Shown piece after piece: positions 1 through 5,304 of a DNA stretch of 9,543 nucleotides. The first letter of the stretch is position 1; each line of letters starts with the position of its first letter. This DNA is from an uncultured Eubacteriales bacterium (lineage in GTDB: Bacteria; Bacillota; Clostridia; Oscillospirales; Butyricicoccaceae). The translations under genes and the position numbers were made by a program. The DNA lies in NCBI GenBank assembly GCA_910585875.1, contig CAJUIK010000069.1, forward strand, positions 1 through 9,543, given 5' to 3'. The notes below the pieces were generated by a model. It ran no database searches. It was not told the DNA's origin and worked only from the letters and a program-made list of their open reading frames with translations.

Positions 1-157
1 GCGCCGCGCCGGCCATGCGCACGGTCAGGCGCAGATTGCTCTCCGCCGGGGTTTCCTCCAAAACCCGAGCCATCTCCAGCAGCTGCGCCCGGTAAGACCA
101 CAGGCGCAAAACCGCAATCCCCAGGGCGGCAAGAGCCAAAACAAGGGCAGGCAACAT
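1..157 (-). CDS. Sensor histidine kinase, N-terminal fragment (gene runs off the window)
   Basis: Only the first 52 codons are present. The frame opens MLPALVLALAALGIAVLRLW, a single hydrophobic segment over residues 1-17. A basic, helical stretch with RAQLLEMARVLEE follows, then NLRLTVRM. This short membrane anchor with no extracellular sensing domain is typical of small histidine kinases encoded next to BcrAB/BceAB-like transporters, where the transporter is thought to supply the stimulus. The ATG is supported by AGGAGG at 164-169, which overlaps the stop codon of the upstream permease gene, so the two genes are very likely translationally coupled. The gene is the last visible member of an operon with a response regulator, ATPase and permease. 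The catalytic H-box, N-box and G-box lie outside the window, so the kinase call rests on the N-terminal pattern and operon context. It could instead be another short membrane protein. Confidence 0.6.
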   Translation of the reverse strand, partial: MLPALVLALAALGIAVLRLWSYRAQLLEMARVLEETPAESNLRLTVRMAGAA

Positions 158-169
158 GAAAGTTCCTCC

Positions 170-976
170 TTAAATATCCTGCTTTTCCATGGCCAACAGG
201 CTTCCAACTCCGTAAATAACCGCCCAAGCGGCGACGCAGGCCAGAATCATGCCCGCCTGTATCATGCCGCTTTGGGGCGCATAGACGCCCTTTACGACAG
301 AGGCCAGCAAATATTGTTCCAGGGAAGGCAAGCGCAGCAATTTGCTCAGCGTTCCCAGCAGAACGGCGGTGAGCCCGCCTCCGGCTACCAAGGATAGGAT
401 AATCCCCAGAGTAGCGCTTCGAGTCAGCAAAACCAGAGCCAGAGCCATCATGGCAAAGGCCCAATGGAGCAGCCACATCCAGAATAGATATTGCAAAATA
501 TCCGAGACAGAGCTGGGCGCAGGGCGCATACCAAACAGATAGGGCGCCAGCAGAATCAGCGCGACGCCCAACAGGGTAATGACGCCGCTGTAGACTCCCG
601 CGGTCAACGTCTTGGAGGCCACATAGCGGATCCGCCGAGGCTGAGCGCAGCAGGTATTCTTGATAAAACCGCTGGAAAAATCGCCGTTGACAAAGAGCGT
701 AACTCCGATTCCGACGATAATCAGCAAAAAGCCGCCGCCCAGGGTTTCATGGGCCAGATCCAGCTGGGTCATATTGAGGATTTCTTCCGACATCTGGCGG
801 TCAATTTCGTCGATTTCCGCGCCGCGGGCGCCCATATCCTCCAGCGTCTCCGGGTCGGAGACAACGGCAGTCATCAGGGACACCAACAGCATCAGCGCTG
901 TGGTAATCAGCAAAACCGCCCTAAAACCGCGGCCTCGAAACAGCCGCCGCAAATCCATACGCAGCATATTAAACAC
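170..976 (-). CDS. ABC-2 type transporter permease (BcrB-like)
   Basis: A 268-residue integral membrane protein with about six hydrophobic segments, at roughly residues 18-38, 82-98, 127-150, 160-183, 188-210 and 240-262. A cytosolic segment reading SSGFIKNTCCAQPRRIRYVASK precedes the third helix. A motif of this kind (GxIKN...PRRxxYxxSK) recurs in single-domain ABC-2 permeases of lantibiotic/bacitracin-type exporters. The start is a GTG, chosen because GGGAGG lies 8 nt upstream (985-990). The GTG overlaps the TAA of the ATPase gene, which indicates translational coupling. An in-frame ATG three codons on (967) is the alternative. With the preceding ATPase it would form a homodimeric or single-permease exporter, probably giving protection against a membrane-active peptide or lipid-II-targeting compound. 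The substrate cannot be read from the sequence. Confidence 0.85.
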   Translation of the reverse strand: MFNMLRMDLRRLFRGRGFRAVLLITTALMLLVSLMTAVVSDPETLEDMGARGAEIDEIDRQMSEEILNMTQLDLAHETLGGGFLLIIVGIGVTLFVNGDFSSGFIKNTCCAQPRRIRYVASKTLTAGVYSGVITLLGVALILLAPYLFGMRPAPSSVSDILQYLFWMWLLHWAFAMMALALVLLTRSATLGIILSLVAGGGLTAVLLGTLSKLLRLPSLEQYLLASVVKGVYAPQSGMIQAGMILACVAAWAVIYGVGSLLAMEKQDI

Positions 977-1880
977 GGTCGGCGCCTCCCATCCGCTCCA
1001 GAAAATAGTCCTCCAAGTCCTGCCGGCGCAGACTCATTTCCTCCACTGCGATCCCCGCCTGGGCGAGGGTCTGCCCCACCGCCTTGGCGTCTGTGGTTTC
1101 GTAAATTCGGATCTCCCCTTCCGGCCGCATTTCCCAGCGGGTCAGGCGGAGCGCCTGTTCCAGCAGAGCCGCCGCCTTCTGGGGCTGGTCCGCGCGCAGA
1201 AGCAGATAGTCGGCGCATTTCTGCTCCAGTTCTGCCGCGGCGATCTGCTCCGCCATCCGGCCCGCCCGAATGACGCCGTACCGAGTGGCGATTTTGCTCA
1301 ATTCGCCTAAAATGTGAGAGCTGATCAGGATGGTCAAGCCCTGCTCTCGGTTCAGCCGCAGGAGAAGCTCCCGCATCTCCCGGATTCCCTCCGGGTCCAA
1401 GCCGTTGATGGGTTCGTCCAGCAACAGCAGATCCGGCCCACCCAACAGGGCTAAGCCCACGCCAAGCCGCTGCTTCATGCCCATAGAATAGTGGCACACC
1501 GGCTTTTTTTCCTTTGAAGACAGGCCCACAGTCTTCAAAACTGCCTCTACCTGCCGCTCTGGGCTGTCCAGCCCCAACAGAACGGCGTACAGCCGCAGAT
1601 TCTCCCGGCCGCTCAGGTCGGGGTAAAGCCCTGGCTGCTCAATCAGCGCCCCCACCCGCCGGCGGGCCACTGAATCCCGAATCGGTTTCCCAAAAATCAA
1701 CGCTTCCCCCTGGGTAGGTTTTGCTAGCCCGCACAAGAGCTTCAGCGTGGTGGATTTGCCCGCGCCGTTCTGGCCGATAAAGCCGTAAATATCCCCTTGC
1801 TCTACCTGTAGATTCAGGCCGTCCACCGCCCATCTGTCTTTGTAGCGTTTGGACAACCCCACTGTCTGTATTACCGCCAT
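969..1880 (-). CDS. ABC transporter ATP-binding protein (BcrA family)
   Basis: A 303-residue nucleotide-binding subunit with all ATPase motifs: Walker A GQNGAGKST (residues 36-44), Q-loop Q82, a signature in the BcrA form YSMGMKQRLG (131-140), Walker B LLLLDEP (151-157), D-loop NGLD (159-162) and switch histidine H189. About 90 further residues follow the ATPase core, as in the bacitracin/lantibiotic-export branch. It energises the membrane protein encoded immediately downstream, whose gene overlaps this one by 8 bp. The ATG has AAGGAGG 7 nt upstream. The gene is 94 bp downstream of the response-regulator gene on the same strand. That gap holds a candidate regulator-binding site and promoter, so the transporter may be induced separately from the regulator. 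The family call is firm; the exported substrate is unknown. Confidence 0.95.
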   Translation of the reverse strand: MAVIQTVGLSKRYKDRWAVDGLNLQVEQGDIYGFIGQNGAGKSTTLKLLCGLAKPTQGEALIFGKPIRDSVARRRVGALIEQPGLYPDLSGRENLRLYAVLLGLDSPERQVEAVLKTVGLSSKEKKPVCHYSMGMKQRLGVGLALLGGPDLLLLDEPINGLDPEGIREMRELLLRLNREQGLTILISSHILGELSKIATRYGVIRAGRMAEQIAAAELEQKCADYLLLRADQPQKAAALLEQALRLTRWEMRPEGEIRIYETTDAKAVGQTLAQAGIAVEEMSLRRQDLEDYFLERMGGADRV

Positions 1881-1910
1881 ACAAAAGCCTCCTTTTTTGT
1901 TTGCAGGCCC

Positions 1911-1916
1911 AGTCTA
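1911..1916 (-). promoter_or_regulatory. Candidate extended -10 element for the ABC transporter genes
   Basis: On the minus strand the sequence TGTTAGACT gives a TGn extension followed by TAGACT, which matches four of six bases of the sigma-A -10 consensus. No good -35 hexamer lies 16-18 bp upstream. Instead the nearest half-site of the GYAAAG repeat array ends 21 bp upstream, so the site has the layout of an activator-dependent promoter. Transcription would start near 1904, leaving a leader of about 25 nt with the ATPase ribosome binding site. This is a prediction from pattern only. Confidence 0.4.
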
Positions 1917-1937
1917 ACAGACGAATGCCCAAACATC

Positions 1938-1965
1938 GCAAAGGAACAGTAAAGAAAGTGCAAAG
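1938..1965 (-). promoter_or_regulatory. Three direct repeats, 11-bp period: candidate OmpR-type response regulator operator
   Basis: The plus strand reads GCAAAG, five bases, GTAAAG, five bases, GCAAAG, with half-sites starting at 1938, 1949 and 1960 (CTTTGC/CTTTAC on the coding strand). The 11-bp spacing places the half-sites on one face of the helix, which is how OmpR/PhoB-type winged-helix regulators bind as head-to-tail dimers. The array lies between the response-regulator gene and the ATPase gene it presumably controls, just upstream of a weak extended -10. The repeat is seen directly; its use by this regulator is inference. Confidence 0.6.
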
Positions 1966-1974
1966 TTTGCGCCG

Positions 1975-2649
1975 TCATGCCTCAGTCAGCTTGAAGCCAA
2001 TGCCCCACACGGTCTGAATATAGCCGTCCGTGCCGCTGGGCCGCAGCTTGGCCCGGATATTGCTGATGTGGACGGCGATGGTCTTGTCCTCTACGGCATA
2101 TTCCTCCTGCCAGACCGCCTCGTAGATCTGTTGCTTGGTGAAAACCCGCTTGGGGCGTCCCGCCAACAGCTCCACAATCTTAAATTCGTGAGCGGTGAGA
2201 TTGACTGGCTGTCCGGCGGCGGTCAAAGTCATCTCCTCCAGGTTCAACACCCAGTCCCGATAATGCAGAGAAGTTTCCTTGGGAAGGGCGCTGGCGTGGC
2301 GCAGCTGCACCAAAATCCTGGCCCACAGTTCCTCCAACTGGTAGGGCTTAGTCAGATAATCGTCCGCTCCCAAACCCAACAGCTCCACCTTGTCGGACAG
2401 CTCCGTTTTGGCCGACAACACGATGATCGGCGTTTGGCTGGATTTGCGAATCTCCCGAATCAGTTCGCTGCCAGACAATCCCGGGAGCATCAAGTCGGTC
2501 AACAGCAGATCGACGCCGCCGGCCTGCCAAAGCAGCCGTCCCTCTGTGCCAGAAAAGGCTTGGCTGCATTGGCAGCCTTGCCGCCGCAGATATTCGGCGG
2601 CGGAGTTGTTAATGTCGGTATCGTCTTCCACAATCAAAATATGGGGCAT
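1975..2649 (-). CDS. OmpR/PhoB-family response regulator
   Basis: A 224-residue two-domain regulator, normal length for the family. The receiver domain (about 1-115) has the acidic pocket E8-D9-D10, phospho-acceptor D52 in LLLTDLMLPG, S79 and the conserved K101 in YLTKPY. The C-terminal winged helix (about 127-222) has LTAHEFKIVELLAGRPKRVF, the recognition-helix region DKTIAVHISNIRAKL and the terminal VWGIGFKL wing. It would be phosphorylated by the histidine kinase at the other end of the operon and activate the transporter genes. The ATG has GAGGAGG 7 nt upstream. A perfect TATAAT lies about 30 bp further upstream. The regulator and kinase genes are separated by the two transporter genes, a less common order than an adjacent regulator-kinase pair. 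Confidence 0.95.
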   Translation of the reverse strand: MPHILIVEDDTDINNSAAEYLRRQGCQCSQAFSGTEGRLLWQAGGVDLLLTDLMLPGLSGSELIREIRKSSQTPIIVLSAKTELSDKVELLGLGADDYLTKPYQLEELWARILVQLRHASALPKETSLHYRDWVLNLEEMTLTAAGQPVNLTAHEFKIVELLAGRPKRVFTKQQIYEAVWQEEYAVEDKTIAVHISNIRAKLRPSGTDGYIQTVWGIGFKLTEA

Positions 2650-2677
2650 AGGGCGGCCTCCTCAATCTTTTTTGAAA

Positions 2678-2706
2678 ATTATACTGCATCCAGCCGCCTA
2701 AGAAAA
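2678..2706 (-). promoter_or_regulatory. Candidate sigma-A promoter of the response-regulator operon
   Basis: A perfect TATAAT lies on the minus strand at 2678-2683, 28 bp upstream of the regulator start codon, leaving a short leader that carries the ribosome binding site. At 17 bp spacing the -35 position reads TTTTCT (2701-2706), a poor match to TTGACA. The promoter may therefore be weak or activator-assisted. Confidence 0.55.
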
Positions 2707-2760
2707 TACCTTCGCGGCAAAATCCTTTTGAGACGAAAGGAAACCTTCTTTCGCCCGCAT

Positions 2761-2803
2761 AAAAAGCGCCGACCGGGCGGCTGATTGCCGCCTGATCGGC
2801 GCT
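2761..2803 (-). terminator. Intrinsic terminator (second of two in tandem)
   Basis: Arms 2765-2781 and 2787-2803 pair over 17 positions with one mismatch and one G-U pair, around a 5-nt loop. On the minus strand the hairpin runs into TTTTTAT. It lies about 60 nt beyond the terminator of the tRNA operon and just upstream of the regulator promoter. It probably acts as a fail-safe that insulates that operon from tRNA transcription. On the plus strand no T-run follows. Confidence 0.8.
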
Positions 2804-2856
2804 CAAATGTTTGGCCGCCAGTTTCATCCGTGTCCCAAGAGACGGATAGAACGGGC

Positions 2857-2899
2857 GAAAAACCAAAAAGCCTTCGGATTATTACAATCCGAAGGCTTT
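2857..2899 (-). terminator. Intrinsic terminator of the tRNA operon
   Basis: Arms 2867-2880 and 2886-2899 form a perfect 14-bp stem (core AGCCTTCGGATT) with the 5-nt loop ATTAC (plus-strand sense). On the minus strand the stem is followed by the T-rich tract TTTTTGGTTTTT. It begins 8 nt after the encoded CCA of tRNA-Thr, so it is the natural end of the tRNA transcript. Confidence 0.9.
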
Positions 2900-2906
2900 C
2901 GTTTTT

Positions 2907-2982
2907 TGGAGCTGTTGAGCAGATTCGAACTGCCGACCTCGTCATTACCAATGACGTGCTCTGCCAACTGAGCTACAACAGC
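2907..2982 (-). tRNA. tRNA-Thr (anticodon GGT)
   Basis: A 76-nt cloverleaf with encoded CCA. The acceptor stem GCTGTTG pairs fully with CAACAGC and the discriminator is U. The anticodon stem is CGTCA/TGACG with loop TTGGTAA, giving anticodon GGT, which reads ACC and ACU threonine codons. The T arm is GCAG-TTCGAAT-CTGC. It is the last of three co-transcribed tRNAs and is followed directly by an intrinsic terminator. Confidence 0.97.
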
Positions 2983-2985
2983 ATA

Positions 2986-3062
2986 TGGCGACCGTGAACG
3001 GGCTCGAACCGTCGACCTCTAGCGTGACAGGCTAGCGTTCTAACCAACTGAACTACACGGCC
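2986..3062 (-). tRNA. tRNA-Asp (anticodon GTC)
   Basis: A 77-nt cloverleaf with encoded CCA. The acceptor stem GGCCGTG pairs with CACGGTC, with one G-U pair at position 2-71. The discriminator is G, as expected for aspartate. The anticodon stem CTAGC/GCTAG closes the loop CTGTCAC, giving GTC, which reads GAC and GAU. The D arm has GTTCAGTTGGTTAGAAC. It is separated from tRNA-Thr by 3 nt (TAT on the coding strand). Confidence 0.97.
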
Positions 3063-3065
3063 ATA

Positions 3066-3141
3066 TGGCAGGGGCAGAAGGACTTGAACCCTCGGCACGT
3101 GGTTTTGGAGACCACTGCTCTACCAGCTGAGCTATACCCCT
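3066..3141 (-). tRNA. tRNA-Trp (anticodon CCA)
   Basis: A 76-nt cloverleaf with encoded CCA. The acceptor stem AGGGGTA pairs with TGCCCCT and the discriminator is G, an identity element for bacterial tRNA-Trp. The anticodon stem GTGGT/ACCAC closes the loop CTCCAAA, giving CCA for UGG. It is the first tRNA of the operon, about 38 nt downstream of the -10 hexamer, and is separated from tRNA-Asp by 3 nt (TAT). Confidence 0.97.
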
Positions 3142-3151
3142 GTATCACTCA

Positions 3152-3172
3152 GCGTCTTTATCCTCACGACGC
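3152..3172 (-). other. Short hairpin in the tRNA leader
   Basis: GCGTC and GACGC pair as a 5-bp stem with an 11-nt loop at or just after the predicted start of the tRNA transcript. It lies just 5' of tRNA-Trp and would be removed by RNase P processing of that tRNA. It may only separate the transcript 5' end from the tRNA fold; no specific function is claimed. Confidence 0.35.
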
Positions 3173-3178
3173 TTTTAC

Positions 3179-3207
3179 AGTATACAGGCAAAAACCCATT
3201 TTGTAAA
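3179..3207 (-). promoter_or_regulatory. Sigma-A promoter of the tRNA operon
   Basis: On the minus strand, -35 TTTACA (3202-3207) and -10 TATACT (3179-3184) are separated by exactly 17 bp, and each matches five of six consensus bases. Transcription would start around 3172. A near-consensus UP element abuts the -35. This is what is expected for a stable-RNA promoter. Confidence 0.88.
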
Positions 3208-3229
3208 GAGTTTTTTCAAAAATTTTTGA
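3208..3229 (-). promoter_or_regulatory. UP element upstream of the tRNA promoter
   Basis: Read on the minus strand, these 22 bases consist of TC, A5, T5, G, A6 and CTC. They match the published UP-element consensus (nnAAAWWTWTTTTnnnAAAnnn) at every specified position but one. The element ends directly next to the -35 hexamer, where the RNA polymerase alpha C-terminal domains bind. It would raise tRNA transcription. The palindrome TTCAAAAATTTTTGAA (3215-3230) largely coincides with it. Confidence 0.7.
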
Positions 3230-3273
3230 AGATTTTTTTCGACTTTGTATTTTTCCAGTTTTTCCGACTTTTT
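3211..3273. promoter_or_regulatory. A/T-tract array, roughly helically phased (likely curved DNA)
   Basis: T-runs on the plus strand occur at 3211-3216, 3223-3227, 3233-3239, 3244-3246, 3250-3254, 3259-3263 and 3269-3273, about 7-12 bp apart. Short A/T tracts repeated near the helical period bend DNA. The array lies upstream of the tRNA promoter and ends about 40 bp before the divergent ECF promoter, so curvature could aid one or both. It is noncoding on both strands. Confidence 0.5.
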
Positions 3274-3311
3274 CTTGAATCTGAACCTATAAATAAAACA
3301 CAATTTGAATT

Positions 3312-3340
3312 TTGAAACCAGATCAGTTTGGCGATATAAT
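3312..3340 (+). promoter_or_regulatory. Sigma-A promoter of the ECF S-component gene
   Basis: TTGAAA (3312-3317) and a perfect TATAAT (3335-3340) are separated by 17 bp, close to consensus. Transcription would start near 3347, leaving a leader of only about 26 nt that carries GGAGG at 3358-3362. This leaves no room for a riboswitch between promoter and gene, unlike many vitamin-transporter genes. Confidence 0.88.
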
Positions 3341-3372
3341 CGTCCTAAGCCAAAAAAGGAGGTAGAATCTAA

Positions 3373-3897
3373 ATGCGGCAATCCGATTTCCGCAAAACAC
3401 AGCCTGTCAAATGGATGACGACGACGGCGCTGTTGACGGCCATGACAATGGCGATGAGTTCTTTCAGCATCCCTGTGCCCGGGGGGCATCTCTATCTGTG
3501 CGACGTGATCATCTGTTCCGCCGCCATTTTGCTGGACCCGCTGGGCGCTTTCATCGCCGGAGGCGTGGGTTCTTTTTTGGGGGACTTTTTCTTTTACCCC
3601 GCCCCCATGTTCGTGTCCCTAATCTCCCACGGCCTTCAGGCTGTGGCCATTTCGCTGATCGTCCGCCGGGCTCGGCCAGAGCGGCGGGGCCGAGCAGCCC
3701 TGCTGGGCGTTTTGCTGGGCGGCGCTATTATGGTGACGGGCTACACCCTGGGCCGGGCTTTTCTCTACAGCACGCCGGAATACGCCGCGCTCAAACTGCC
3801 CTTCGAGATCCTTCAAGCCGCAGTTGGCGCCGCCGCAGCGCTGTTCCTCTGCTTCAAATCCGGCTTGCTCCGCTTCTGGGATCAGTTCACTCGATAG
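3373..3897 (+). CDS. ECF transporter S component (vitamin/precursor-binding membrane subunit)
   Basis: A 174-residue hydrophobic protein with about six membrane segments, a normal length for the substrate-binding (S) subunit of energy-coupling-factor transporters. The first helix has Ala at every fourth position (A19, A23, A27), the kind of pattern used to dock on EcfT. Residues 34-71 read PVPGGHLYLCDV, then ILLDPLGAFIAGGVGSFLGD, the layout of PF07155-like S components (GHL-LxDV, GPxxGAxxGGxGSxLxD). It would capture a vitamin or precursor and use a shared EcfA/A'/T module encoded elsewhere, since none is in this window. It is a single-gene unit with its own promoter and terminator. The ATG has GGAGG 10 nt upstream. 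Pyridoxine is a possible substrate, given the kinase gene 4.5 kb away, but hydroxymethylpyrimidine and others remain open. Confidence 0.82.
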   Translation: MRQSDFRKTQPVKWMTTTALLTAMTMAMSSFSIPVPGGHLYLCDVIICSAAILLDPLGAFIAGGVGSFLGDFFFYPAPMFVSLISHGLQAVAISLIVRRARPERRGRAALLGVLLGGAIMVTGYTLGRAFLYSTPEYAALKLPFEILQAAVGAAAALFLCFKSGLLRFWDQFTR

Positions 3898-3934
3898 GAT
3901 CAAAGCTCCCTCAAATGAAAGCATATCCCCCGCC

Positions 3935-3961
3935 GCCCCCCTTGCCAAAGGGGGGCTTTTT
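3935..3961 (+). terminator. Intrinsic terminator of the ECF S-component gene
   Basis: GCCCCCCTT and AAGGGGGGC form a 9-bp stem with the 4-nt loop GCCA, followed by TTTTT. It begins 38 nt after the stop codon. No T-run follows on the minus strand, so it probably acts only on plus-strand transcription and does not end the convergent GH18 transcript. Confidence 0.9.
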
Positions 3962-3993
3962 CCATCTGCGGATCCGCTCCATCGAATCCCCTC

Positions 3994-5277
3994 TTACGAA
4001 AAGAGCGCGATATCGTATAACGCGTTGAGTATTCGCCAATTTTGCGGGAACTCCCGCATCAGGTTCCAATATCCCACGCCGGAGAAGCCGTATTCCCCGG
4101 TCAAGGCCAGCTTGGCCCGAATGCTGCGGGCGTCTTCAAACCAGACTTCGTGAACAATTCCCCGTCCGTCGGTATAGCGGAACCAAGGCGCTTGGCTTTG
4201 ATCGCTGTATTGGATTTCGGCGCCGTATTCCAGCGCCAGCCCCACGGCCTGCTGAGGGGAAATGGAGGTCGCCTTGCTCTGGCCTTGGACAAAAGGCAGC
4301 GGCCAATCATAGCCGTATGTGGGGATCCCCATCCAGATTTTGTTCGCTGGAATCTGCGTCAGCGCATATCCCGCCACCTGTCGGACGTTGGGCAGCGGCG
4401 CCACCGCCATAGGCGGCCCATAGGTGTAGCCCCATTCATAGGTCATCAGCAAAACCCGGTTGGCTGCGGCGCCCAGGGCGGCGTAATCGTGGCCCTCGTA
4501 AAGCAAGCCGGGCTGGTCTGAGGCGATCTTGGGCGCCAGAGCCGCAATCACCGGGTAGCCCAAGGGATTGAGCCGCTCCGTCAACCGCCGGATAAACTGG
4601 GCGTACAATCCAGCGTCCTGCCGGTAAACAAATTCAAAATCCACATCCAGCCCCCGGTATTCCCTGGACTGCATATTCAGCAGGACGTTCTCAATCAGCG
4701 CCTTTTGCAGCGCGTCGTCAGTTAGGGCCAGATGGGCCAGCTCGTTGGAAAACCCGCCGGATTCCGTCAGCGTAGAAAGGTGCATCAGCGGGGCAGTATC
4801 CGCTCCCTGGGCCATGGCGATCATTCGCCGGTCGTCCAGATCCACCAAATTCCCCTGAGGCGCGAACCCATATGTAAAAGGCGTCATAGCCGAAAGATAG
4901 GGCAAAACGCTTTGCAGCAGCCGGTCACTGATAAAAGGATAGGCATAGCCGTTGGTTTCCAGCTTGCCCCGTTTTTGCTGACGGTAAGAAAGAACCAAGG
5001 TTTGGCCCGGATAAATCCGATCCCGGCCCTGTAAAATGGGGTTGTTCTGATAGAGCTGGCGCTGGGAGAGGCCATATCGCCGGCCGATATCGGATAAAGT
5101 TTCCCCAGGCCGGACCACATAGGTCTGGCTGGGAAACTGAACGACCAGCGCCTGTCCTACGGCCAGTCGAGCTTGGCCCGCCAGCCCGTTGTCCAAAGCA
5201 ATCTGGGACGCTGGGACTTGATACTGCCGGGCAATGTCGAACAGCGTCTCCCCCGACGACACAACATGAATTTCCAC
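3994..5277 (-). CDS. LysM-GH18 peptidoglycan N-acetylglucosaminidase (SleL/YaaH-like)
   Basis: A 427-residue protein with two LysM domains (about 2-47 and 51-97) followed by a GH18 catalytic domain (about 105-425). LysM modules bind glycan chains; GH18 cuts them by a substrate-assisted mechanism. The catalytic strand reads RGLDVDFEFV, giving D211, D213 and acid/base E215. The first Asp of the textbook DGxDxDxE is replaced (R208), a difference that may be typical of spore-type GH18 enzymes. MTYEW (278-282) is the other GH18 signature. There is no signal peptide and the first LysM starts at residue 2, as in SleL/YaaH proteins deposited in the spore coat/cortex to act at germination. The start is GTG, supported by GAGGAGG 8 nt upstream. 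It lies 27 bp downstream of the amidase-fusion gene, so the two are likely co-transcribed. Confidence 0.9.
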   Translation of the reverse strand: MEIHVVSSGETLFDIARQYQVPASQIALDNGLAGQARLAVGQALVVQFPSQTYVVRPGETLSDIGRRYGLSQRQLYQNNPILQGRDRIYPGQTLVLSYRQQKRGKLETNGYAYPFISDRLLQSVLPYLSAMTPFTYGFAPQGNLVDLDDRRMIAMAQGADTAPLMHLSTLTESGGFSNELAHLALTDDALQKALIENVLLNMQSREYRGLDVDFEFVYRQDAGLYAQFIRRLTERLNPLGYPVIAALAPKIASDQPGLLYEGHDYAALGAAANRVLLMTYEWGYTYGPPMAVAPLPNVRQVAGYALTQIPANKIWMGIPTYGYDWPLPFVQGQSKATSISPQQAVGLALEYGAEIQYSDQSQAPWFRYTDGRGIVHEVWFEDARSIRAKLALTGEYGFSGVGYWNLMREFPQNWRILNALYDIALFS

Positions 5278-5304
5278 TGGGTCGGCCTCCTCAAAGACGA
5301 AAGA

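Noticed and set aside
25..207. 60-residue minus-strand frame overlapping the permease/kinase junction
   Set aside because: It is out of frame with the better-supported kinase start, which has AGGAGG and a membrane anchor typical of the operon type.
491..1273. 260-residue open frame on the plus strand
   Set aside because: It lies wholly antisense to the permease and ATPase genes, which have full motifs; its product is rich in Q, R, P and H with no domain, and it has no ribosome binding site. It is a GC-rich shadow frame.
3215..3230. 16-bp palindrome TTCAAAAATTTTTGAA as a repressor operator
   Set aside because: It is almost entirely A and T runs and coincides with the UP element, which explains it better.
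3142..3372. Riboswitch before the ECF transporter gene
   Set aside because: The near-consensus promoter leaves only about 26 nt of leader, and the upstream A/T-rich DNA has no aptamer-like pairing.
3411..4028. 205-residue plus-strand frame overlapping the ECF gene
   Set aside because: It is the +1/+2 frame of a membrane-protein gene, rich in R, P and H, and it runs through the terminator.
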